A stretch of DNA of 16,014 bases, taken from contig JAEYVZ010000034.1 of assembly GCA_023431405.1 (NCBI GenBank), positions 1 to 16,014 of the forward strand, read 5' to 3'. This document shows, one piece after another, positions 1 to 6,564 of the stretch. This stretch comes from Actinomycetes bacterium (GTDB taxonomy: Bacteria; Actinomycetota; Actinomycetes; Actinomycetales; Microbacteriaceae). Position 1 is the first letter of the stretch, and every line of letters begins with the position of its first letter. The notes below the pieces were generated by a model. That model did no database searches. It was not told the origin of the DNA and saw only the letters and a list, made by a program, of their open reading frames with translations. The translations under genes were made by a program, and so were the position numbers.

Positions 1-27
1 GGGCCCCGTCCGTCACACATGGACGCG

Positions 28-2988
28 TCAGCCTCGCAGCTTCAGCCTCCGGAACAGCGTGACCGCTGCCCCACCGACGACGAGCAGCAACCCGATCCCC
101 ACGAGCGGCTCGACTCCGGCGCCTCCCGTGCGCGCCAGCTCCGAGGACCCGCCGTCGGCGTTCCCCTTCTCACGCGGCTCGGGCTGAGGCGAGGGCTCCG
201 AGTCAGGCGTCCGTTCCTGAGGCTTCTCCTCGGGCTGGGGCGCGGGATCCTGCTCTCTCGGCTCCGGATCGGGTGCCGGCTCCGTCGGTTCCGGCTCGGG
301 TGCCGGCTCCGTCGGTTCTGGGTCGGGCTCCACCGGCGCGGTGGCGCGCGCCGCGCCGACGCGCGGTGTCTCGAGTGGCGCGAGGGGAACCAGACCATGC
401 CCCTTCGTCACGAGCTTCACCGCCGACGCGGCCGTGTTGTACGCCGTCGTGGAGTACGCCTCCGGTGCGGTGAAGGAGAGCGTCACCAGCAGGGTGTCGC
501 CGATGTCGGCGGGTTGACTCTTCACGAATCGGATCGCCGTCGCGGCCGTCACGTCGGCGAGGTCGCGAGTCCAGTCGTCGTCGCACCCTGCTTCGTCTTC
601 GCGCGCTCGGATCTCCGGTCGGCACGGGTCAGCCGACATGGAGTACTCCACGACCCAGCCCTCCGATACTTCGGGAGCGCGGGCGAGCGAGAGCGGGAGC
701 GTCGAGTCGCGAGGAGCGCCGGTCACCGTCACGTCACCCCCCGCACGCGGGAACACGTCGTAGATCACTGCGTCGTCGACGGGAGTCGAACCAGGGTTCG
801 ACCACGCGAGCAGGAACTCCGCAACGCCGTCGTCGCCGATCTCGACGACCGTTTCCGGTGCGTTGGACCACTGGGGCGAGAGTGCGGACCGGACCGACTT
901 GTTCAGCGCGATTCCCGGGTCGTCGCCGAGCACCAGAAGGGTGCCCTGCACGTGACACAGTGTCGTTTCGACACCCTCGGTCGACCCGATGATGCCCGAG
1001 GTGTCAACGACGAGCGAGTTGGAATCACCGACCGGCTTGCCGTTCATGAGAAGGCACTCATCGAACGTCATGTCACGGAAGCCGACGAACATGTCGTACG
1101 TGTGGAGCCCGGGATTCGCAGGGTCGTCGTTGTCGATCACGATGTTGAACGCGGGACCCCCCGCACCGGTGACGTTCCCGTCCTTCCCCGACAAGACGTA
1201 ACGCGTCTGTCCGGTACCGCGCCAATCTTCGGTGATTCCGAGCTTGCTCGTGTTGCGGTCAGCGATCTTGAAGCCCTTCGGAAGCACGACGGCGGCGGCA
1301 CCCGAGTCGATCCGGGCCTCGGGCGTCGAGAAGAACTGCGGCCACCAGCCCACGTACGACCAGTTGAACCCGAGTCCTTCGTCGGCCGGGTCGAGGTCGG
1401 CCATCCGACGGAACGTGAGGTCGGGCGACGACGGCGGCAACTGCTGCCAGCCGATCGATGCGCCGACAGCGCGGTGGGTGTCGAGCTCCGCCTGCGCGTT
1501 GAACGGTTCTCCCCCGTCAGGTCCGTAAAGGGTGAACCCGGCGATATTCCTGAAGCTGTCGTCAGCCGCGAAGGCGGCGGGCTTGCCCGTCAGCGTGTAA
1601 ACGAGCGTCCCCGCTCGCGCGGCAAGCGTGCCCCGCGCCTCGACACGACTGAGGAGCTTGTCTGCAGGAACCTGGAAGATGTCGCCGTCGCGCGAGGCGA
1701 CGAACTCGTCGGAGGTGCCGTCGGAGTAGAACAGCGTCGCGGAGCGGGGGAAGCTCACAGCTCCGCCCTGTGCCTGCGCGGTGATCGAAGACACGACGTA
1801 CGCGGGATCGGCGCAGAGCTCGTCGGTCGCGCTCGGCAGCGACACCCATGAGCCGCCCTTCTCGGTGCACGGCAGGGAGTCTCTGATGCCGTACTCGATG
1901 TCCACCGGCTGCCCGATGACCTTGAGCAGGTACGCGGAGGGCCGCTTCGCGGTGATGTGCCCGAGAGGCGCGGGCGTCGTGTCGCCGAGGTTGCCGACGG
2001 CTTCCTTGCGGAAGACGTCATGAGGTTTGGGCGCGTCGGTGACGACGGCCTCCACCGCGTTGGAGGCAATGGAAGCCTCCTCTCCGACGAGTGAGACGAC
2101 CTCAGCCGTCGCCGTGTTGCGGAAGATGCTGTCGACCGCCGCGTCGGCACGAACCGATGCCCTCACGGTGACCGTGGTGGGAGCGATCGACTGATCGAGT
2201 TCCCACGTGACTTTCTGACCTTCGACCGAGCACGAGTCGCTGCACGACTCGAAGGAGAGCTCGTCGGGGAGCACATCGGTCACGACGGCCGAGTCCGTCG
2301 GACTCAGGCCGACGCCGCCCACGGCACCGCCGGTGACGTCGCCGAGCGTGATGGTGTACGCCACAGTCGTGCCGTGCAGCACCCGGCTCCTCGGTGCGAG
2401 GTCGACGAGCGCCTTGCGCATCGACGGGCGGAATTCGGCTTCGGCGGTCATCTCGACGGCGGCGGCGCGGACGGCGGACGCGTTGGCGCTACGCACCTCG
2501 AGGCCGGTGGTCCAGGTGGTGCCTCCCGCGGTGGTGCGCGCGGGCGGCACGACGCGCAGCGTCACGTTGGCCTGCGCTCCCGGGTGCAAGGTCCCCAGAT
2601 CGACGACGATCGCCTGGCCGGTGTCGGAGAAGGAGAGCTTCTCGACCGACACGCCGTTGACCGCGGCCGAGACCGACTTCTTCCATTCGGCGAGCGGCGT
2701 CACGGCTGGATGCAGCTCGGAGGCGGCCGCGTAGGGCATCTCAAGGATGACGTCGGAACACGCCTGCCCTGAGAGCGACTGGCACGACAGTGAAGCGAGA
2801 TAGGAGAACTGCTCGCCCGACTTCTGCGCCTGCGGGCTCAGCGCGTTCCAGGTGAGGGTGATCGTGGGTGCGGCCGGGGCTGCAACGGCCGCTGCCGACG
2901 GAGAGAGGGCGAGAAGCCCGGCCATGAGGGCGGCGCCGAGGGTGGCGGAGAGCCTCTTCCGCCGCCCGCGCCGATCGTCATGAGTCAC
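28..2988 (-). CDS. LARTG-anchored cell-wall surface protein with DUF11-like domains
   Basis: A 986-residue surface protein that I cannot assign a specific function. The chosen GTG start gives a signal peptide directly: a basic head (RRGRRKR, residues 6-12), a hydrophobic core (13-28) and an AVAA cleavage region (34-37). A further upstream GTG at 3039 would put 17 extra residues before it and has no ribosome binding site. Residues about 200-300 look like a DUF11-type beta domain, and about 692-860 like a second one. Residues about 885-945 are a Pro/Glu-rich stalk. LARTG (951-955), a hydrophobic stretch (961-977) and a basic tail form a sortase signal of the LAxTG type used by class E sortases. 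Ten cysteines fall in five close pairs (69/77, 249/253, 374/392, 645/678, 789/802), suggesting disulfides. The gene stands alone, 274 bp downstream of the GT2 gene on the same strand. The function could be adhesion or a matrix role; this is inference. Confidence 0.85.
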   Translation of the reverse strand: MTHDDRRGRRKRLSATLGAALMAGLLALSPSAAAVAAPAAPTITLTWNALSPQAQKSGEQFSYLASLSCQSLSGQACSDVILEMPYAAASELHPAVTPLAEWKKSVSAAVNGVSVEKLSFSDTGQAIVVDLGTLHPGAQANVTLRVVPPARTTAGGTTWTTGLEVRSANASAVRAAAVEMTAEAEFRPSMRKALVDLAPRSRVLHGTTVAYTITLGDVTGGAVGGVGLSPTDSAVVTDVLPDELSFESCSDSCSVEGQKVTWELDQSIAPTTVTVRASVRADAAVDSIFRNTATAEVVSLVGEEASIASNAVEAVVTDAPKPHDVFRKEAVGNLGDTTPAPLGHITAKRPSAYLLKVIGQPVDIEYGIRDSLPCTEKGGSWVSLPSATDELCADPAYVVSSITAQAQGGAVSFPRSATLFYSDGTSDEFVASRDGDIFQVPADKLLSRVEARGTLAARAGTLVYTLTGKPAAFAADDSFRNIAGFTLYGPDGGEPFNAQAELDTHRAVGASIGWQQLPPSSPDLTFRRMADLDPADEGLGFNWSYVGWWPQFFSTPEARIDSGAAAVVLPKGFKIADRNTSKLGITEDWRGTGQTRYVLSGKDGNVTGAGGPAFNIVIDNDDPANPGLHTYDMFVGFRDMTFDECLLMNGKPVGDSNSLVVDTSGIIGSTEGVETTLCHVQGTLLVLGDDPGIALNKSVRSALSPQWSNAPETVVEIGDDGVAEFLLAWSNPGSTPVDDAVIYDVFPRAGGDVTVTGAPRDSTLPLSLARAPEVSEGWVVEYSMSADPCRPEIRAREDEAGCDDDWTRDLADVTAATAIRFVKSQPADIGDTLLVTLSFTAPEAYSTTAYNTAASAVKLVTKGHGLVPLAPLETPRVGAARATAPVEPDPEPTEPAPEPEPTEPAPDPEPREQDPAPQPEEKPQERTPDSEPSPQPEPREKGNADGGSSELARTGGAGVEPLVGIGLLLVVGGAAVTLFRRLKLRG
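271..324. repeat. Two-copy 27-bp tandem repeat encoding the Pro/Glu stalk
   Basis: Bases 271-297 and 298-324 are two adjacent 27-bp units with 25 of 27 bases identical. They are in frame and encode repeated PEPTEPAP-type segments of the stalk in the LARTG-anchored protein (residues about 889-907). Such repeats commonly vary in copy number and so change stalk length. Confidence 0.8.
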
Positions 2989-3262
2989 GGTGTGGGATCC
3001 GATCTGTCTGTGGATGGGGACACACCCGCGTGCGCGCACGACGGGGGCGAATCATCTTCGCAACTCATCAATGAGCGTTTTGCGTTGAACAGAACAGTTC
3101 AGTGGCGACGCCGCCTCAGGCGCCTGGAGTGCAGTGCGGGGTGCCCGAAAGGCAGTGCGGATCGACGCCCGTTACGAGCTCATGCCGCGACTCCGATCCG
3201 CTGCCGCATCGCCGTGGGCATCACTGTCAGCACGACGGGCCCGAAGGCGCGTGACCCGCTGA
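2989..3262. promoter_or_regulatory. Intergenic leader of the anchored-protein gene
   Basis: This 274-bp gap between two minus-strand genes must hold the end of the GT2 transcript and probably the promoter of the anchored-protein gene. The AT-richer part at 3061-3105 contains two inverted repeats: CTCAT-CA-ATGAG (3064-3075) and TGAAC-N6-GTTCA (3086-3101). A 10-bp palindrome CAGGCGCCTG lies at 3117-3126. The 9-mer GCAGTGCGG occurs twice in direct orientation (3131-3139 and 3152-3160). I see no convincing -35/-10 pair, no strong terminator hairpin and no credible small gene. The AT-rich element found before other genes in this window is not clearly present here. Confidence 0.4.
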
Positions 3263-4123
3263 TCAACGCGCGAGCATGCGCGGGAGCGCGCCCACGTGAC
3301 CGAGGAAGCGACCGCCGCGCGTCGCGAGCTGCACTCTGCTCCTCTGTGAGAAGAGCGCACCGGCGAGGGCGACCGCTACCCCCGCTGCCTCTCGCGCGAG
3401 ATCGGCGACCGTCCACTGCACCCCGTGCGGACGGTGACGGGCAAGCAGCGCAGGGTCGTTGCGCGCGTCGTTGCGGGCCTGAGCGTAGAGCGCGGAGAGG
3501 TCGGCACGACGCCGGTACGCGACGACGGCGTCGGAGGCCATCTCGAGCCGGAACCCCTCATACTGGGCGCGCCAGCAGAAGTCGACGTCTTCACTCGCTG
3601 AAAGGGCCTCATCGAACCCGTCGACCGCCTCGAGCACTTCCCGTCGCGCGGCGAGGTTGCAGCTGCCCGCGAACGGAAGGTGTCCGAACTTCACGGCCAG
3701 CGTGTCGGTGCTGACGAGCCCCCACGTCGCGAGCGATGCGGGGTTGAGTCTGGCGTAGTCGAGCGCACCTCCCACGAGCGGGGCATGATCGAGGGCCGAA
3801 CCCATCCGAGCTACCCAATGCTCATCGACAATGTCGTCGGCGTCGCAGAAGAGGACACCCGCCGTCGTGGCTGCGCGCCATCCGACGTTGCGGGCGTGGC
3901 TCGGGCCACGGCGATCCGACGCGTCGATCATCGTGACCCGGATGCTGCTCGGCCAGGTGATCTCCTCGACGAGCGACGTCACGCGCCCTTCGTCGGCGCC
4001 GTTCAGGCTGAGCACCAGCTCGAACCCCTGCGAGAACGTCTGCGCGGCCAGGGCTCGCAGCTGCTCGCCCAGGTGCTCGATTGCCGGGCCGATCGGCATC
4101 ACGACGCTCACGTCGTACGTCAT
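3263..4123 (-). CDS. Glycosyltransferase family 2
   Basis: A 286-residue GT-A fold glycosyltransferase, expected to add a sugar from a nucleotide donor to the growing lipid-linked repeat unit at the cytoplasmic face. Visible GT2 features are the opening strand DVSVVMPIG (4-12), the metal/donor-binding DADD (94-97) and the acceptor-side EDVDFCWR (178-185), whose ED is the usual catalytic base region. A hydrophobic patch near residues 246-257 could mediate peripheral membrane contact. The ATG overlaps the stop of the GT4 gene as ATGA (4120-4123), and AAAGGG lies upstream, so it is translationally coupled as the last gene of the LCP-GT4-GT2 operon. The donor sugar and linkage cannot be read from the sequence. 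Confidence 0.9.
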   Translation of the reverse strand: MTYDVSVVMPIGPAIEHLGEQLRALAAQTFSQGFELVLSLNGADEGRVTSLVEEITWPSSIRVTMIDASDRRGPSHARNVGWRAATTAGVLFCDADDIVDEHWVARMGSALDHAPLVGGALDYARLNPASLATWGLVSTDTLAVKFGHLPFAGSCNLAARREVLEAVDGFDEALSASEDVDFCWRAQYEGFRLEMASDAVVAYRRRADLSALYAQARNDARNDPALLARHRPHGVQWTVADLAREAAGVAVALAGALFSQRSRVQLATRGGRFLGHVGALPRMLAR

Positions 4124-5379
4124 GAGTCCGACCCTTTCGCGACGAGGATGCCGCTCACGGCATCACCCGACCGGCGCCTGCGACGCCGCTGCTCGTACAA
4201 GAAGTCGTCCGTGCGGGCGACGAGCTCCCCCAGATCGAATCGCTGTGCGGCATCCCGAGCTCGCTCGCCCATCTGCGCGCGCGCGATGGGGTCGTGTGCG
4301 AGTCGAAGGATGGCTGCGGTGAGCGAATCGAGGTCGCCCCGCTGGTAGAGGATCCCATCCACGCCGTCGGCGACGATCTCGCCCGGACCGCCGTCGGCCG
4401 GCACGATCGCGGGGGTGCCGACGGCAAGGGCCTCAGCGATCACTTGCCCGAAGCCCTCCTGCTCGGTCGCCGCATGCACGAGCACGTCGGACGCTGCGAG
4501 CACCTCGGCCGGGTCGGAGTGATGCCCGAGGAACCGCACGTCAGCAGCGACTCCGAGGTCTTCCGCGAGCTGCGGGAGGGTGTCGGCGTAGCGCTCGTCG
4601 TCGTTGAACATCGGCGCACCGACGATGACGAGCTCACTGTCGCGCCCGAGCCGAGGCTTGACCCGCGCGAATGCCTCGATGGCGAGCGCCTGGTTCTTGC
4701 CGGGACAGATGCGCCCAGCCACCACGAAGCGCAGCTTGGTGCGATCTCGCCGCGTGCGGATCGAGGCCGGCACATCGACGGGAGGCGGGATGACAGCGGA
4801 CGGTCGGCGGTTCGCGAACCACCCGAGCGACCGGCGACCGGCGCCCGAGTTGGCGATCACCGCGTGCGGGAGGATCGCGGCACCGGCGCGCGCGGCGAGC
4901 ACCGATACGGTGCGCATCGACCCGCGATTGACGATGGTGTGCGAGTGGAGCACCACAGGGAGACCGGCGATACGGCCGGCGAGCCCGCCGTACAGGTGGG
5001 CTTTGGCCGAGTGCGTGTAGATGACTTCCGCGCCCACTTCGCGCAGGCCCTTCGCAAGGCGACGGGCGTATCGCACCGACTCGGCGATCTGCCGCGGGAG
5101 TCGTCGGAGATTAACCCCCGCCGTGCGGGTTGCGGAGTGGGCGATCGCGGCTGCGGGGAGCGGCATCCGAAGCACGGCCACCCCGCGCGAGATGAGCTCG
5201 GTCTCGAGGGGGCCGCTCTCGCCGATCACGACGATCGGCTTGAACCGCTGCAGATGCGGCGCCATGCGGCAGAGCATGAGCTCAGCGCCGGACAGTCGCG
5301 CGCTGTGGGTGACGAGCGCGATCGCGGGCCGGTCGTCGGCCAGCCAGCCGTCGGGCAGGGTCAGGGTCGAGTGCTTCAC
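4120..5379 (-). CDS. Glycosyltransferase family 4 (GT-B fold)
   Basis: A 419-residue retaining GT-B enzyme. The N-terminal acceptor domain contains LSGAELMLCRMAPHL (29-43), and the C-terminal donor domain begins near residue 215. Residues typical of GT4 are visible: R223 and K228 in GRICPGKNQ, and the E-x7-E pair E308/E316 in EQEGFGQVIAEAL. The GTG start at 5379 was preferred over the reading-frame opening at 5454. It is preceded by GAGGG at a 7-nt spacing and overlaps the stop of the LCP gene as GTGA, whereas the longer form adds an Arg/Pro-rich out-of-frame-looking head. It probably elongates the repeat unit of the surface polysaccharide. The sugar specificity is unknown. The Arg-rich run at residues 398-403 near the C-terminus could contact acidic membrane lipid. 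Confidence 0.9.
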   Translation of the reverse strand: MKHSTLTLPDGWLADDRPAIALVTHSARLSGAELMLCRMAPHLQRFKPIVVIGESGPLETELISRGVAVLRMPLPAAAIAHSATRTAGVNLRRLPRQIAESVRYARRLAKGLREVGAEVIYTHSAKAHLYGGLAGRIAGLPVVLHSHTIVNRGSMRTVSVLAARAGAAILPHAVIANSGAGRRSLGWFANRRPSAVIPPPVDVPASIRTRRDRTKLRFVVAGRICPGKNQALAIEAFARVKPRLGRDSELVIVGAPMFNDDERYADTLPQLAEDLGVAADVRFLGHHSDPAEVLAASDVLVHAATEQEGFGQVIAEALAVGTPAIVPADGGPGEIVADGVDGILYQRGDLDSLTAAILRLAHDPIARAQMGERARDAAQRFDLGELVARTDDFLYEQRRRRRRSGDAVSGILVAKGSDS

Positions 5380-6413
5380 TGTGCGGCCCTCAGCTCTCGA
5401 TCGAGGAGGTCGACCCGGTCGTCGGCGAACGCGGTCCGGACGTCGGGGATCCACGAGTCATCCAGCAGCACAACGGACTGTCCGCCGCGGGTCGCAGTAC
5501 CGGCGGTGGGCATCGTGAAGAGGAGTACGTCGTCGGAGCGCACGGCGTGCATGCTGAGCGCGAGCCGCATCATCGTCTCGGCATCGAGGCCGGGCGAGAC
5601 CGACAGATGCTGCGTGATGGCGTCGATGAAACCGAGGGCCGCAGTGGGGTTCGTCATCGTCTGGACGCTGATCGCCTTCGTTGCGAGGGCTCGCATGAAG
5701 GCCTGCTGGTTGCGTACACGCGTGAAGTCGGCGTCAGCGAACGGATAGCGAGCTCGCACGAAATAGAGGGCCTTCTCGCCGTCGAGGTGGTTGATGCCCT
5801 GAACGAAGTGATGCTTCTCGTTGGTGAACTCCTTCTCGGAGTAGACGTCGACTCCCCCGATCGCGTCGGTCATGGCCGCGAAGCCGTCGAATCCCACGAT
5901 CGCTACATGGTCGATGCGGGTGTCGAGCAGCTGCTCTACCGTCTGGACCATGAGCGGCGTGCCGCCCCAAGCGAGCGCGGAGTTGATCTTGGCGTCGCCA
6001 TGGCCGGGGATGTCGACCCACGAATCGCGCATGATCGACATGATCTGCACACCTGACCGGTCGGCCGGCACGTGGGCGACCATGATGGTGTCGGCCCGTT
6101 GTCCGTCTACGACGGCTTTGCCCGCCGTCGCCGCTGAACCCCGGGCGTCGGTGCCGAGCAGCAGGACGTTCATAGAGTCGTCGTCGGATGCCGCAGGCCG
6201 CGGGCCATCGGGAAACGTCTCGCTCATCGACATGACGTTGACGTTCGCGTTGAACGCGCTCACCACACTGTTGACAAGGAAGAGTGCGAGCACCACGACG
6301 CTGGCGACGAGCGTCACGAGGATGCCCGCGGTCCAGAACAGGATGCGGAAGCGCCGACGCGCAGTCGCCTGTCGAGGGCGCTGCGACTTGCCTCGGTTCG
6401 TCGCTCTCATCAT
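5376..6413 (-). CDS. LytR-CpsA-Psr (LCP) family glycopolymer-peptidoglycan ligase
   Basis: A type II membrane protein of 345 residues. It has a basic cytoplasmic head (1-23), one transmembrane helix (about 25-47) and an extracellular LCP domain. LCP enzymes move lipid-linked glycopolymers onto peptidoglycan. Visible motifs are LLLGTDARG (84-92), RADTIMV (107-112), MRDSWVDIPGHGDAKIN (128-144) and RAR...DADFTRVRNQQ (220-238), carrying the Arg/Asp residues that bind pyrophosphate and metal. The usual IPRD is IMRD here. The start at 6413 (or the next ATG, 6410) was chosen because GGGAG lies 5-8 nt upstream. The longer form from 6464 begins inside the AT-rich promoter element. It is the first gene of an operon with two glycosyltransferases, so its substrate is probably the polysaccharide made here. 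Confidence 0.9.
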   Translation of the reverse strand: MMRATNRGKSQRPRQATARRRFRILFWTAGILVTLVASVVVLALFLVNSVVSAFNANVNVMSMSETFPDGPRPAASDDDSMNVLLLGTDARGSAATAGKAVVDGQRADTIMVAHVPADRSGVQIMSIMRDSWVDIPGHGDAKINSALAWGGTPLMVQTVEQLLDTRIDHVAIVGFDGFAAMTDAIGGVDVYSEKEFTNEKHHFVQGINHLDGEKALYFVRARYPFADADFTRVRNQQAFMRALATKAISVQTMTNPTAALGFIDAITQHLSVSPGLDAETMMRLALSMHAVRSDDVLLFTMPTAGTATRGGQSVVLLDDSWIPDVRTAFADDRVDLLDRELRAAQ

Positions 6414-6442
6414 CACGTCTCCCATCACTCCTGGTTGATGCT

Positions 6443-6465
6443 CTACATACTGACATATAAGCATG
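6443..6465. promoter_or_regulatory. AT-rich element A upstream of the LCP operon
   Basis: On the plus strand this reads CTACATACTGACATATAAG followed by CATG, an AT-rich island in GC-rich DNA, about 30 bp before the LCP start. Its core CATACTGACATAT resembles CATTCTGATAT at 8841-8851 and CATTATGATAT at 13525-13535. It is the least conserved of the four copies. It could be an operator or the -10 region of the promoter. Confidence 0.45.
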
Positions 6466-6480
6466 TGAGAATACCGGGAA

Positions 6481-6507
6481 CCGGGCGTTCGGTCGCCGAT
6501 CGCCCGG
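6481..6507 (-). other. Inverted repeat overlapping the terminator
   Basis: CCGGGCG (6481-6487) and CGCCCGG (6501-6507) form a perfect 7-bp inverted repeat with a 13-nt loop. Its last four bases are shared with the left arm of the larger hairpin at 6504-6544, so the two stems cannot fully form together. It may be a second terminator stem, or part of the leader of the LCP operon if transcription begins upstream. Confidence 0.5.
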
Positions 6508-6544
6508 TGACCCCCGCGCGACGCAGCACAGCGGGGGCCACCGG
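6504..6544 (-). terminator. Strong hairpin terminator after the repeat-protein gene
   Basis: The arms CCGGTG-A-CCCCCGC (6504-6517) and GCGGGGG-C-CACCGG (6531-6544) form a 14-bp stem with a 13-nt loop. The only non-Watson-Crick position is A/C on the plus strand but G-U in minus-strand RNA, so the stem is better paired in the minus-strand transcript. It begins about 20 nt past the stop of the repeat-protein gene. There is no U-tract, as is common for actinobacterial terminators. Confidence 0.75.
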
Positions 6545-6564
6545 TGGTGATCCCAGGTCGGTGC

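Noticed and set aside
271..324. CRISPR-like tandem repeat
   Set aside because: The two units are directly adjacent with no spacers, are in frame and encode a Pro/Glu stalk.
19..1851. Long plus-strand open frame opposite the anchored-protein gene
   Set aside because: Very Arg-rich with no recognisable domain; it is the complement of a gene with clear signal peptide and sortase signal. High GC content makes such open antisense frames common. The same applies to plus-strand frames at 6544-8067, 9073-10065, 10541-12193 and 12204-13532, and to minus-strand frames at 13779-14543 and 14540-16003.
2988..3039. Upstream GTG start for the anchored-protein gene
   Set aside because: It adds 17 residues ahead of the signal peptide and has no Shine-Dalgarno sequence; the GTG at 2988 gives a standard signal peptide.
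3086..3101. LexA (SOS) box at TGAAC-N6-GTTCA
   Set aside because: Actinobacterial LexA sites have a four-base spacer (GAAC-N4-GTTC); here the spacer is six and the flanking bases do not extend the match.
6414..6464. Longer N-terminus for the LCP protein (start at 6464 or 6425)
   Set aside because: The 6464 ATG lies inside the AT-rich promoter element and has no good ribosome binding site; at 6425 the AGGAG is only 2 nt away. The ATGs at 6413/6410 have GGGAG at a normal spacing.
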